From Siniperca chuatsi (taxonomy: Eukaryota > Chordata > Actinopteri > Centrarchiformes > Sinipercidae), in NCBI RefSeq assembly GCF_020085105.1, contig NC_058061.1, forward strand, positions 7,349,284 to 7,413,283: DNA of 64,000 bases, written 5' to 3'. The first letter of the stretch is position 1. Each line of letters begins with the position of its first letter. Position numbers and translations under genes: made by a program. Positions 47,983 to 61,600 of this stretch are shown here, in pieces. The notes under the pieces were generated by a model that had not been told where the DNA came from, did not search any database, and saw only the letters and a list, made by a program, of their open reading frames with translations.

Positions 47983-48718
47983 TGAAGAAGTATTCAGATC
48001 CTTTACTTGAGTAACAGTCCTGCATTTTAAATCTTAAGTTTGTATTATCAGCAAAAATGTACTTAAAGTGTCAAAAGTAAAAGTTCTCATTATACAGAAT
48101 GTCCCGCTGTTATATTATATTATATTATTATATCATTGATAGATTAACATGTAAGTAATAATGTAAGTTGATTAATCAATTAGTCAACAAACTGGAAATT
48201 AATCGTCCAAACATTCTCTGTTTCATTTAAATAACCTTTCTAGGCCCAAAGAGGTAAAATCCAGCAGATCTGTAGCAGAGCTTTTTTTTGTGGCTATTTT
48301 TTCTTCTTTTCTCTGTCTTTAGTGATGTCATGACCCCTCAGATGTATCTGTTGGCCCTTTGGAGGCAGTCCCGACCCCTAGGTTGCCAACCACTAGACTA
48401 AACTACCAAACTATACAGTAAATAAAGTAGTTAAATCTAGTTTCACCTCCACCTGCTACAACACTAAAATGCTGCTTGTAAATTAATACATCAGCAAACA
48501 ATCTAACAATGTAATATATAACTATATGTCAGTGACAGGGGCCATTTTCAGCAGAACCAGTACTTTTACTTTTGATACTTTAGTCTAATTTGCTGCTAAT
48601 ATTTTTTTTACTGAAGCGGGATTTTGAATGCAGGACTTTCACTTGTAATTGTGTATTCTACATTGTTGTATTGGTACTTTTACTTAAGTAGAAGATATGA
48701 ATACTTGCTCCATTACTG
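47983..48718. mobile_element. aagtaaaagtac-family element, diverged long copy
   Basis: The left end (gaagaagtattcagatcctt, cagtcctgcattttaaatc) and the right end (gaatgcaggacttt, ttttacttaagtagaaga, gaatacttgctccattactg) are imperfect reverse complements about 700 bases apart. Other sequence, including gattaat-type repeat, lies in between. Confidence 0.55.
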
Positions 48719-49093
48719 ATAATGGGTAGCCTAGTTGCAGTAAAATGTACAACATTTCCTTCTGAAATATAGAGGTATAAGCTAAAGTTTCATAAAATGG
48801 AAAATACTCAAGTAAAGTACAAGCACCTCATAAGTGAGCTGAAGTACAGTTCTTGGGGCCACCTGGAGCCCAAGGTGACCTCTTTCAATTACTTGTATTG
48901 TCTTACCAACAGACCAAAACCAAACAATATTTAATTTGCAATGATTTAAAACAGAGAAAAGCCAGAGAATATTTGGCATTTTTTGCTTGATAAGTGACTT
49001 AAGTGATTAATCAGTTATCAAAATTGTTGTCAATAATTTTAATTTTTTGGCAGTGGACCAATCAATTAAACGACTAATTGTGTCAGAACCTGG

Positions 49094-49102
49094 ACACACA
49101 CG

Positions 49103-49146
<44 letters not shown>
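49094..49146. repeat. (CA)n microsatellite upstream of qki
   Basis: CA run with two CG interruptions near its start, 50 bases long, about 100 bases before the GC-rich qki leader begins. Confidence 0.95.
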
Positions 49147-49149
<3 letters not shown>

Positions 49150-49240
49150 CAAAGGACACGTGATGGACAGTAACAGGTGTGCATACCTATATGGAGCTGT
49201 TATATTGTTATACTGTGGGCTTAGGGTGTCTGTGTGCGTG

Positions 49241-49809
49241 TGTGTGTGCGCGTGAGAGACAGGCGGAGGCTACGAGGGGCTGCTGAGGGCACGAGCACGA
49301 GCCTCCTCCCTTCTGAAGCGGCGACGCGCCGCGCGCTCTTGACAGCCCACTCGTGCTGCTATACTGTAATCATATGATAGGGACTCGATCCCCGCTGCAG
49401 AATACCGACACACCGGGCGGACACAAACGGAGGAGCCGCTACGGAGGACACTAGTTGACGGTAGATTTGAAGCCGTTAAAGAAGTGCGTGGAGTCCGTTA
49501 AAGTGTCGCCTGAAGTGTCAAACAGAGCCAAACTCCCCTCATAAAGGAACTTTTTCAAACTCTGGAGAGAGTCGGACAGAGGGGGGGACCGTTTGGAAGA
49601 AGAGAGGGCACACATACGAAACGTTAACCGAAGGACAGTCGATTTAACCGGAGCTGAGATTTGAGTTTGATCGGCTACAGAGGCGGTCAGCGGGTCGCTG
49701 CCGGTGGAATCCCCAGGGGTCCTCGCATCGCTTGTCGGGGCGTGTCTTTTAACATTTTCCCCATAAGTTTTTCGACTAGCTAGGTCACTTTATTGCAGAA
49801 GCATAAGCC
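49241..49809 (+). promoter_or_regulatory. qki promoter and 5' UTR region
   Basis: GC- and CpG-rich compared with the AT-rich DNA on its left (for example ggcgacgcgccgcgcgctct near 49318). It runs directly up to the qki start codon with no acceptor needed. No TATA box in a clear position; the transcription start is not determined. Confidence 0.6.
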
Positions 49810-50346
49810 ATGGTCGGGGAGACAGAGGTGAAGGAGAGACCCAAGTCCAACCCGGACTATCTAATGCAGCTGATGAACGACAGGAAGGTGATGAGCTCCC
49901 TGCCCAACTTCAGCGGCATCTTCACGCATCTGGAGCGGCTGCTGGATGAAGGTAACTCGGCTTCTCTTTGGGGTTTTTACCCCCCTCCTTAGAGACTTTA
50001 GCCACTTGTGACACTTCAGAGGAAATTGTTCCATCTTTTCTTGGTTAGACACGTTGAGTTTGATGCTCAATGTTAATAAAACTAACCTCAAATTATTGAA
50101 TAGTCATTAACCGCAGGACGTCCCTACTGACTCACCGGAAACGTGACAGTAATGCCATCCAATCCAACACTGAAAGGTGCTATGAATTTTTAAACACTCA
50201 CATTGTATTTAGGTGACTTTTCACTGAATTCATTCATAGAGCTGCGGTTGTAAATTCATAATAAACCTGAATTTAAAACTAGACGTGTGAATAGGATGTG
50301 TCCTTTGCCTTCAGTCACATTTTTAATTTGTTGAAAGCAGCAGATG

Positions 50347-50431
<85 letters not shown>

Positions 50432-51565
50432 GGGCAGTTGGTGATGGGAACAAACAGACAGTTGTTAGTCTTTCCCAGTGACCTAATGCGCAGGCTTATG
50501 TGAATGCTGCAGCCCATCCCTGAGCAGGAGCGAGAACATGTCACTGTGTAAAATTCTTGATTTGAGGCTGCTTACAGGCCCCGAGACATGCTCTCTGTAC
50601 AACTGATCAATGCACTTTACTTGTTGATATCTAACATATTTGCAAGCAGTTCTGAAATAACAATAAAAGACAGCATTGCAACAAATGTCCAGTCTTTAAA
50701 AGTGGCATAATTTCTTCTTTTTTTTAAAAGTGTCCCTTCTTTGAATGTGATTTTCTAACAGTTGCTACAAGATGCCAAGGGGCCTGTTGTTGTTGTTACT
50801 GTTGTTGCACATCAGGATCACCAAGGTCCTGACTTTGTGCTCTGTGACAAGTCTCATGACGCAGCAAGGTTGCTCTCATACCAGACGACCTCTAGGGCCT
50901 GACAAATAGGACACCTTAACGTCTCTACTTGTGTTCATGTTGGAGACTGACAGCCGAGCACATTCATCCCTCACACATGATAATGTGACACCCACAGTTA
51001 GAATGAAAGGCATTGTGCCATGCTCATTTTCAGCCTGGCTGTGTCATCTGCCTGAGTTATGTGGACAGGGGCTCAGAACCAAAAAGTTTGTGCAGGGTAA
51101 TACGAAAGCCTGCCAGTCAAACATATTGTCAGGGTGCATGTTTGTGGCATATCTGGAAACACTATGGCCAAGTCCAGTCTATATATAAACCAATGACAGG
51201 TTGAAGTGTTAAGATAAGGCCTGCTACAGCTCCCTCCTTTATCTTTCTCTCCTTCGACTCTTGTTCTTCTTTCACTTCTCACTTTCCTTCAGCAAGTTGC
51301 TCCCTGTTTTAACTGAAGTTTGACAAAAGCCCTGCTTGTCTGTGCAGATTTGTTTGTGTATGTGTGTGTTTTTTAATTGTCACTTTTGGTCTGTAACAGG
51401 TCAGAATGGGTTATTAGAGGATCATCATTGTCACTGTGGCTGTGGCTGTAATTATAGCGTACTACTGTAGTTATTACGGTCAGACTTATCACTCTCAGAG
51501 CAGGGAGACATGCCTGTCAGCCTGCTTAGGTCAGATGATATTTGTGCCTCAAGGCAGTTATTCCA

Positions 51566-51602
<37 letters not shown>

Positions 51603-54600
51603 TTCAAGCCAGGGCTCTGTGTGTATGTGTTTGTGTAGTGCAGTAGTCAGTTATTATTGTGCTAGCGTGTCATTACAAAGGCATCAGAGGCTAGCATCGG
51701 TCATTGAGACAACACTAAACAAGCAGACAGACAGACACTCTTAGTCTCATTTATGATGGTGCTTCTGTACCAAACCTAAGCCAAAAAAATTACCGTTTAA
51801 GTTATTTTTAAGCACAAATGCCAAAAGTTCTCTGGTTGCAGCTTCTCTAATGTGATAATTTGTAGATTTTTTTCTGTTTGTAAACTGAATGTCTTTGGGT
51901 TTTGGACTATTGGTCGGACAAAAAAAGACATTTGAAGATGTCAACAAGGACTATGGGAAAATGTGGTGGGGAATTTTCTCTATTTTTTGGCATTTTATAG
52001 ACTAGAAGATTTATCGATTGATTGAGAAAATGATCTGCAGATAAATCAAAATTGAAAATTAGTAGCAGCCCTATTGCTTTCTTTGAATTTCGATGGCTTG
52101 TCTATATGTTTGTTGAATAACTTTTCTAACTGTGCCAGAACCTTATAAACACGGGTGGATAGAGTAGGTCACTGTGACCTCCACTAACATGAATGTTTTT
52201 TCCTTGCAATATTTACTACTATTAATAATAGTATTTACTACTATTAATGAAAGAGAGAACTGTGTGTGTTGAACACACACTGTTGAGTGAAATGCTTTGT
52301 AATCAGTCCTGATTACAAAGCATTGAGTGGTTAGATTCTACATTGTGGTGAATGTGATGTCTCCCTGCCTCCCTGTCTATCTGTCTGATTGTCTAACTGT
52401 CTGCTGTCACACTCCTGTAATTCTGGTGACAGCGGTGACAGTCTGAAAAAATGTGACATTTTCCTGGAAGTCCTCAGTTAAATTTACTCAACTTTACTCC
52501 GTCTCTGTCTCCCAGAAATTGGCAGGGTACGCAAGGACATGTACAACGACACAGTGAATGGTGGCATGTTCAACGGGCGGGACATGGAGGAGCTTCCCGA
52601 AGCTATCGGCCCCGTGGCTCAGCTGCAGGAGAAACTCTACGTGCCGGTCAAAGAGTACCCAGATGTGAGTGGACAAATCCATGACCTTTGCCCTTTTAGA
52701 CAAGTTTCTGTTTACTTTTCACTGTTGTCACTTTATATCCTCTTAGTTACGGAAAGGCTGCTAGAAGATCAGTGAGGCTTTTAATCACGGGGACGCTTTG
52801 CATTTTATCTAAAAGCTGATTTCATTCTGAGATCATCTCTGCTCACACCCAATGATGTAATCTACACTTAAAATAGATCAATAATGAACCCTGGCCAGTG
52901 TTTCCAATAAGATAAAAATTGATAATTTACTATGATATTTTAAGATTCAGTTAATATAAGTTTTGTTTTCTCAAAAAGGCAATATTCAGATGTAAAATCC
53001 CTCACTGCGACACAATTATTAGCCATAAGATTAACCATAAATATTTATGTGAGCTTAAAAAGGTGGATTATTTTCCCCAAATTTAAAGGCAAGTGGACTG
53101 AAGTGAAGACTTTACCATCCAGTACATCCCTGCCCACGCCAAGTACAGTTAAGCACTTCAATATGAGTAGCGTTGATCCAGATTGAATGGCTCACATGAT
53201 TTTCTCCATGCATCAGCTCGCCAATCACCAAATACAATGACAAGCTGTCCTCACTCACATGATAGAAGACTAACAGGACACACACACTCACACACACACA
53301 CACACACACTCACACACACAGGAGTGCATTGGAAAACGGCTGAGATCAAGTTTAAATTTAGAGAGCAGTTCCTCTATCTGGATTTGTGTGTGTGTGCGTT
53401 GGTGAGAGTCGAGGGTCATCGTAGAGGCCAGAGTGAATGTGTTGCAACTGTTACAGAAGTGGACATTAGGTTAAACTCGGGGAGACTTAAGTACTTCAAT
53501 GGAGTAAAAAAAAAAAATAGGATGAGGCTGGGCAAATGTTATAAGAGAAGAAAGAGACAGAGGGATAGTGGCAAAGAAACAAACACACACACACACAGAG
53601 GGGCAGCTGTCTAGTTAATCACTCAGTCTTAGTGACAGATAAGGTTAAGAGAACGGTGCTGTCCTGTCATGCCACCAGCACCCATATAATGAGCTATTTT
53701 TGTCTCTTAGTAACACAAACACATCACAGATGCACAAACCTCAAAAGCACAGCTCACACACAGCACATGCAAATGCACACACATTGTAAAAAGACAGTTT
53801 GAGTCTGTGATGTAAAACGTGTGTTTCTTCCTTCTGGCCTTGTTTTATTATCAGTGTGTTTTGCTCTTTTGTGTAGTTTAACTTTGTAGGGAGGATCCTG
53901 GGCCCACGTGGACTGACGGCCAAACAACTGGAGGCAGAGACCGGCTGCAAGATTATGGTGCGAGGAAAGGGCTCCATGAGAGACAAGAAGAAGGTACATA
54001 CACAAAAATGCACAAGATACATGCTTTTATTGTCTCTCTCATTTTCCGTTCAAGTCAGTTTCATTTGTATGGCTCTTTAATAGACCACAGGAATGTTTTT
54101 GCATGTTCACATTGCATATTTATTTAAAGGAATAGTTCGACATTTTGTGAAATACACTTTGATACCACTCTTGTGTCTGTATGCTAAATATGAAGCTAGA
54201 GCCAGGAGACAATTAGCTTAGCTTAGCATAAAGACTGGAGACAGGGGGAAACAGCTATCCTTGCTCTGTCCGCAGATAACAAAATCCTCAAAGTCTTGTC
54301 ATAACCAGAGACTCCAGGAACTCACTGCACCCGGCCAAGAAATAATCCCACACATAGCCTCTGTAAAAACCGCAACTTGTCCTTTTTACGCTGCAGTTTT
54401 TGTGCGGATATAAACAAATGGGAAATAACGTGTTAATTAGTGAGTAATCACTGAGCTTTAGTGGTTACCTTCAGACAGAGCCAAGCTAGCTGTTTCCCCC
54501 TGTTTCCAGTCTTTATGCTAAGCTAAGCTAACCGGCTGCTGGTTGTAGGTTCATAGTTAATGTACAAACATGAGAGTAGTGTCAATCTTCTCAGAAGTCA

Positions 54601-55293
54601 TTGCAAGAAAGCAAATACGTTTATTTCACAAAATTTCAAACTATTCATTTAAATAGCTTTTTCACTTTGCCCAACATCTAGGCAGCCATTGGTTTCCATT
54701 CATTTTAGCATGGTCTAAAAGATCAACTTGCGGAAACTTTGGTTAAGACATCACGCTGAACATTACGTGTACTTTCATTATTGTTATTATCGTCAAATTA
54801 TTCTTGATGTGCTTCAAATTGCTCATTTGTAAATGCATTACCACTCAGCAATAGCAAAACTGACAAAAATAAATGAGGACATGATGTTCAGTAGTGTTTG
54901 AGAGGACTTTCAGCAACTTTGACATGAATGGAATCCATTAGCAGCCTGCAGGCTGTGAAGGATACATTCATATTATATATTATTATATATTAAATATTGA
55001 AATAATCATGATTTGCTTAGGAAAATGTTCAGCAGTAATATGGAGTATATGACTTGTAGAAAAGTGCTGAAACATGCAAAAACCTGTTTTTGCCCGTGGC
55101 CCTTTAAACACCAAACAGGGTTAAAATAAAAATGTAACAGATGCAAGGAACAGTTAAAACAGACAAAACCACCATGTTACAAAAAGCAAGTAATGGACTT
55201 CAATACTAATGTTTCTCGCTGATTGAGAAATTATTTGACCTTGAGAGACAGAGAGAGTTGGTTGCAGACACATGAAAACACTCAGCCCATTCT

Positions 55294-55336
<43 letters not shown>

Positions 55337-55608
55337 GTCTATCTGTCTATCTGTCTGTCTGTCTGTCTGTCTGTCTTTCTATTTATCTGTCTGTCTATCT
55401 ACAGTATCTATCCACCCTTCTCTCACAATGAGTTTTTGGTGCTCAGTTTTTCTCCCCTTTCCTGGTGTTCAGTCCATCTGTTCTCCCTTCCTCTCCCCTG
55501 GTGTTTGCTGTTGGACGGAGTCGGCTCAAGCCTTCCAAACGGCAGGTGGAGCAAGTCCAGCATTCCAACCCACCCTCTCTCTCCAGAACATTCCCTACCC
55601 CGCACGCC

Positions 55609-55650
<42 letters not shown>

Positions 55651-58600
55651 ACACACACAGACACACACAGAGACAGAGAGGAAGGAAAACAGAGACACAG
55701 TGGGAGGCAACAGGGGGAGAGAAGAGAAAGATGTTGACTTTTGGTGTTTTTCAAAACGATACATCTCACTTGACAAAACATCCACAGAGGATACAATGTC
55801 CCAGCACACAATACTGAGACAGAAGACTTCATAAGTTCAGTTTTAACATGGGCTGCAACTAACACTTATTTTCATTTTAGATTAATCTATTAAGATTTTT
55901 TGATGAACTGAGAGTTCAGGCTATACAATTTAAAGACTTTACAGCCACGTTAGCAACTCTGTAAAGCTGTACTTAAAAGTATGGTTCAACATTTTGGGAA
56001 ATACTTGCATTTGCTTTATAGCCAAAAGTTAGATGAGAAGATCAACACCACTCTCATCTCTGTCTGTTAAATATGAAGCTACAACCAGGAGATTAGGTTA
56101 GCATAAAGACTGGAAGCAGGGGGAAACAGCTAGCCTGGCTAGTCACTGCGCCCGGCCAAGAAATAGTTCAAGCACATAAAGGTCAGGTTATACTCAAACA
56201 GAACTAGTTTGTACAACGTGCTTTTAATTTTAAGTGTTTATAGTTATTCCGAACGGCCACACTTGAAGGCGAAGTAAAAAGCTGGCCGTCATAGAGAGGA
56301 GGGAGACGCGATATAGTTTAAATATGGAGTTAACGGCGCACATTTTCAAACAGTCTGTCCTGGAAGACTTCATAGTGTGGCACTCGGCTGTTCACATGAA
56401 AAGTGACAGTGAAATAGTTGTATAACAAATTAAAAGAGAGTTAGAGAGAAGTTCACACCTAGCTTACTTTCTCACCTCCACACAGCTGGCCAAAACTGGC
56501 TTGAAGTGGGTGTGAACGTCGGATTGTCGGTTTCGGAAATTTATAGAAATGGTTGGACACAGCCCCTCCAATCTGACGTTAGAAAGGTGTGGGGGGAGGG
56601 TGTTTCCGAAGCAATTTGACCATCTGACAACCACTTCTGAAGAGGCATATTGGCAGCTGAACCCCCTATAAAACCACAACTTGTCATTTTTACACTTTTT
56701 AAAAAACTTTTCTGTACGAAATAAACAAAGATGTAATTTATTAATTGGGGAGCGTTAGAGATGATATTAGGTGGATTTTGTAACCATTGGACTAGCCCAG
56801 CCAGCAGCCTATCTACTGCTAGTCAGCCACTCTCCAAGCTAGCAGTTGGCTAAAAACAAACACTGGCTTGCCATCTCACCAAGGTCGTGGTTCTCCACTT
56901 GAGTGACTGGGCAACATACAACGATGGGCATATCTGAGCTTTCCAGTATCAGACAAGATCTCCAGCAAACTGAAGGCTTGATGAATGATCTTCTTCAGCA
57001 ACAAATCCAGTTGAAGTCCCGGTTAGCCAAGCTGAATCCAGTAAATGGAGCTACCTCAGACTAGAGAGACAACTACGTGGGCCTCAGTGGTCAAAAGGAT
57101 TAAAAAAATATCGGTCCCACTATATGACCCTGTGGCAGATGACACCGTCTTCCCGTTGTCGAACCCTTTTGAACCCCTAGCCGACCTGGAGGACGACAAA
57201 GAGGACATCGTGGTCCCATCTTTCCCGCTCCCTGCTGACCATAGGAGTGCACCCCTAATCAGGACGTGTGTCTCCAACTCCTCTGGCCACTCTCCAGACC
57301 TCTCCCCTGTATCCAAGTGTCCGCGGATGTCTGACCCCTCCGCTGCACCCAGCTCTTCGGCCCACATCTTTGCAGTCAATGCAGAGGTACCACTCTATTC
57401 ATCCAGACAACTGGCGGCATCAGAATCAGAAATACTTTATTGATCCCCGAGGGAAACTCTTTCGTTACAGCTGCTCACTATCACGTCAATGCACACAGGT
57501 ATAGAAGTACTAACGTTGCTGTTTCTCCGGTTTTGAGGTTGCTGAAATAATTGAACAAACCCTTGCTATCATTGATTTGCATACCTCTGTCCACACTGTG
57601 TTTGTCGACAATGACGTCATGAGGAGACAATCGGTTAAACTCCACTACGAGTTCAAGTCATTAGTGACCACTGTTGAAAGCCTTGGAAAGACCTGTATTC
57701 TGTCTGGTCCAATTCCTACCTTGAGGAAGAGCTCTGGACATTTTAGCCACCTTTTCAGTCTGCATTCCTGGCTACAGACTTTCTGTACTGCTGCTGGTTG
57801 ATTTTATTGACCACTTATTACTGATTCATTTTGGAAGGAAGAACATTTGCTTAGATGGGATGGCATTCATCTATCCAGACATGGGGTGACGTGATTTGTG
57901 TCAAATGAGAGGGAATCTTTACCTAATTTATCTGACTGGCATATTTCTCAGCAGGCCCCTATCCCATATCCTGTGCTGATCAACAACCAATCCAGACTGC
58001 CCAGGACTAAGTTAAATTTTAGGAATAAAAATCACTCAAATGTCAATAGCAGTCTCATTTCAATTAAGTGTAAACCAATACTGGATGCTGTTCAGCCCAC
58101 CCTCTTCACTATTAAGTTTGGTCTTAATGTCAGATCCCTTCCTAACAAATCATTTTTATGTTACAATTTTATTGTCAGTAATGATCTTGATTTCTTTCTG
58201 ATCGCCAAATCTTGGTTGACCCAGGATAATATAGTTCCCCTAGTTGAAACTTGTCCCCCTGGCTGCTCCTACCTGAACCAGCCCAGATTAACTGGCCGAG
58301 GGGGTGGCCTAGTTGTTTTTTTTATAAGGTCATAAAATTTCAGTCAGGCTTCAGAGTGGGCCATAGCACAGAGACTGCACTCCTCAAAGTGCTCAATGAT
58401 CTTCTTTTAGCAGCTGACTCTGGCCACTCATCTATTTTAATACTTTTAGATCTCACTGCTGCTTTTGATGCCATAGATCATTCAATTTTAATTCACCACC
58501 TTAAAAAATGGGTTGGCATCTCTGGCACTGTGTTAGACTGGTTTTATTCGTTTTACTCAGAAATAGGACTTTTAGTGTTGCTATTGGTGATTGAGGTCTT

Positions 58601-61600
58601 CCACAGAATCTTTGTTTTGTGGAGTACCTCAGGGGTCAGTCCTTGGCCCCCTGCTTTTCTCCATTTACATGTTACCACTAGGACACATAAGTCACAGACA
58701 CAATATTAGTTTCCATTTTTACGCAGATGACACAAAACTCTATTTCTCTATCGACCCCACCAGTAACCAATTAATCACTCTCAAAACATACCTAAATGTA
58801 GACAAATCCGAAGTCATTATCATCGGCCCAGACCCCCCACGTAATCACATCTTACCACAACTTGGTTCATTCTCCACCTGTATCACTACTAACTGATAAT
58901 AATCTTAACTTCAATCAGCATGTTATAATAATTGTCCAGTCTTGTTTTTCCCAGTTACGCAGAATCTCTAAGATCCTGTCCTTTCTGTCTCCCAAGAACC
59001 TGGAAATTGTCATTCATGCATTCATCGCATCTCGTCTAGACTACTGTAATACACTCTACTCATGCTTAAGCAAACACAACCATTTCAGTCTTCAGTTAAT
59101 TCAACAGGCTGCTGCAAGACTCTTCACTAATTCTAACAAAAGAGCACATATAACACCAATTTTAGCTTCATTACACTGGCTACCTGTGCATTTTAGAATA
59201 GATTTTAAATAATCATTAATCATCACTTTTAAGTGACTGGCCCCTGAGTATATCAATGAATGTTTAATCCCATACAAACCTGAGATCCTCATTATTATTA
59301 TTATTATTATTATTATTGGAGAGACCCGGTTTGGCTGTTTACAGTCTTTATGCTAAGCTAAGCTAACCGTCTCCTGGCTGTAGCTTCATATTTAGCAGAT
59401 CGATATGAGAGTGGTATCACTCAATTTAACTATCAGGAAGAAAGCAAATGGCATTTTTTATAACTATTTGGAACACAAAGTTATCCAAAACAATCTGAAG
59501 AATAGTAATGTGCTCCTGTTTTGTTATATGAACAACAGGGAAGGAGACCAACAAATACAACCAGCAACAGTGTCAATATTTGGCATTTCTACTTGATGAT
59601 TACTTGCTAAAATAGTATTCATAAATGCTGTTATTATGTTATCATCGAATCATCATCTGAATATCAATGAATTGACTAATTTTTTCGGTACTAGTTTTGA
59701 TAAAATGAGAGAGAAATAGGGGAAAAGCCAGTGGCAAAGAATGGTGGGATTTGGGGAAATGTTACCAAAAGAATCTGAGCGCCTTCAATAAAATGCAACA
59801 CCAAACTAGTGTAACCACTGAAGAGCAACATGAGTTTGATAACGCTTCCAAAGCAGCATTACACAACCTTGAGCCTTGTGTGGTTTGAGGCCGATCCAAA
59901 AACTGAGCCAAACAAGAAGAAAAGTGAAATACTGTTCCCTCTCCGCAGTATTGGAACGAGCTTGTGTGGCGCATTCAAACAGAGCTTTTACAATGTTTTT
60001 CAGGAGGAGATGAACCGAGGGAAGCCCAACTGGGAGCACCTCAGTGAGGACCTCCACGTTTTGATCACAGTGGAGGACACACACAACCGGGCCAAGATCA
60101 AACTCCAGCGGGCCATCAACGAGGTCAAGAAACTTCTCGTGCCCGCTGTGAGTATCAGTCTGAACCCCTCAGCATCAAATATTATGGACTGGACTGATGG
60201 AAAAACTGTGTGTGACTGGATGAGAGTTCACTGTGTTGGTATGCATGGAAGGGGGAAGGGGATTGTCAGTCCAAAAAGTGTGTGTGTGTGTGTGTGTGTG
60301 TTTGTGTCTTTTTTGTGTTTTTGTGTGTGTATGTCTCTGTGTGTATGAGAGAGTATGTGTAAGGGGTTAGGGTAATTAGGGAACACGCATAAAGGGGTTT
60401 CCATGGTAACCCCGGGTTGTTTGAAAGGCTGAGGGAATGAATGGAGAGTCTGTTCACTTGTTCTCCCCACTCCATCACTCCTTTCACTCGTTCACAACTC
60501 ACTTCATTCCCAACTACTGGCTACAGTATTCCTTTTTCTCTCTTGTTTTTTTTTTTTTTGTTGTCCACACAAGAGGACATTTTGATTGCACTCCTCAACA
60601 TTTCTCACATTCTCCAGCCCACCTACTTCCCCCCTACAGACATACATACATGCATAAATGTGCACAAACATGATGACAAATTAGAAACACATTGGAAAAT
60701 TACACAAACGTGGACATACAGACACAAGGACACACACTCTCTAAATTATCCCCGTCTGACACGCAATCACAAAAGCACATATTTTGAAATCGTAAGGCTC
60801 CTTCCTTTTTTTTAAACTCTGCATTATCTGCAACAATAGTAACAGACTGAAAAGACCAGCAGGGGGATTTCTATTGCGGCAATCAGCCGTCACTTCCCGC
60901 TTCAATCACAGCACGGTATCTGCCAACCCCTAAAAGTAAAAGGATGTAACAAGTGTCTATGGGCAATCAGGAGTGGAACACCTGTTAATCTGTTTGTGAA
61001 TGTGTGTGTGGAGGGTCAAGTTAATGATATGTGTTAGATTAACCCAGGTGACCTTGCTGTCTGACTGTAAATCAGTTAGCCTTGTCACCGAGCTGTAACT
61101 GGAGCTGAGAAGCTAGCGTGTTTGACACTGAATATGTCCTGTGTGGTGCAGTGGCTGTGTTCAAGGTCTGGTCAACTCCATTTCAGACATTGTTAGATTT
61201 ATAACAAATACAAAAATGCAGAGTTTTTTTCTCCTTTAGAAAACATTTAAATTGAATCATAATTAGTTTCAGCATACTGTAACATTTGCTGACTTATTGA
61301 CCAGACTCTCACAAAAGTTCATTCATTCACTTCTCAAATGGCTGAATGACTCTAAGGAAGCTGATTGTGCTGCTCTGCTTGTGTTGGTGTAGGCTGAGGG
61401 GGAGGACAACCTGAAGAAAATGCAGTTAATGGAGCTGGCCATTCTCAACGGGACGTACAGAGATGCCAATGTCAAGACGCGTAAGAATGACATCATAGCT
61501 AACATGTGGAGGAGGGTTTGTGGGTGACAAAGGAGGGGTCTCGGTACAGGAGTCCGCTGTATATATGAACAATGCCTCTGTTTCTCCTGTTAAATAGTCT

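Larger units (their letters stand above)
43501..49240. other. Repeat-dense intergenic region between prph2 and qki
   Basis: No coding exon is supported. The region is dominated by elements of the cagtggtggaa/aagtaaaagtac family (44350-44857, 45056-45242, 47983-48718, 48770-48850) and AT-rich fold-back copies (45880-46010, 46439-47030, 48925-49090). It also holds (AAT)n at 46092-46122, (AAAT)n at 46209-46239, and CA/TG runs at 47548-47587, 47742-47780 and 49094-49146. Confidence 0.7.
49952..52515 (+). other. qki intron 1
   Basis: A 2.6-kb GT-AG intron. It contains a compound (CT)n(CA)n microsatellite (50349-50430), a TG run (51569-51600), an AT-rich fold-back family copy (about 51780-52075) and a cluster of short perfect palindromes (52190-52325). 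No gene. Confidence 0.8.
53994..60003 (+). other. qki intron 3, host of nested mobile elements
   Basis: A 6-kb GT-AG intron interrupting the KH-domain coding sequence. It carries two fold-back copies, the TATC/TGTC microsatellite (55294-55400), GA/CA repeats (55611-55670), AT-rich family sequence from 55850 and an LINE. All coding-like sequence is explained by the LINE. Confidence 0.85.

Noticed and set aside
55223-55834. Two overlapping plus-strand frames of 181-203 codons
   Set aside because: Both are mostly translations of the TATC/TGTC array and the GA/CA microsatellite.
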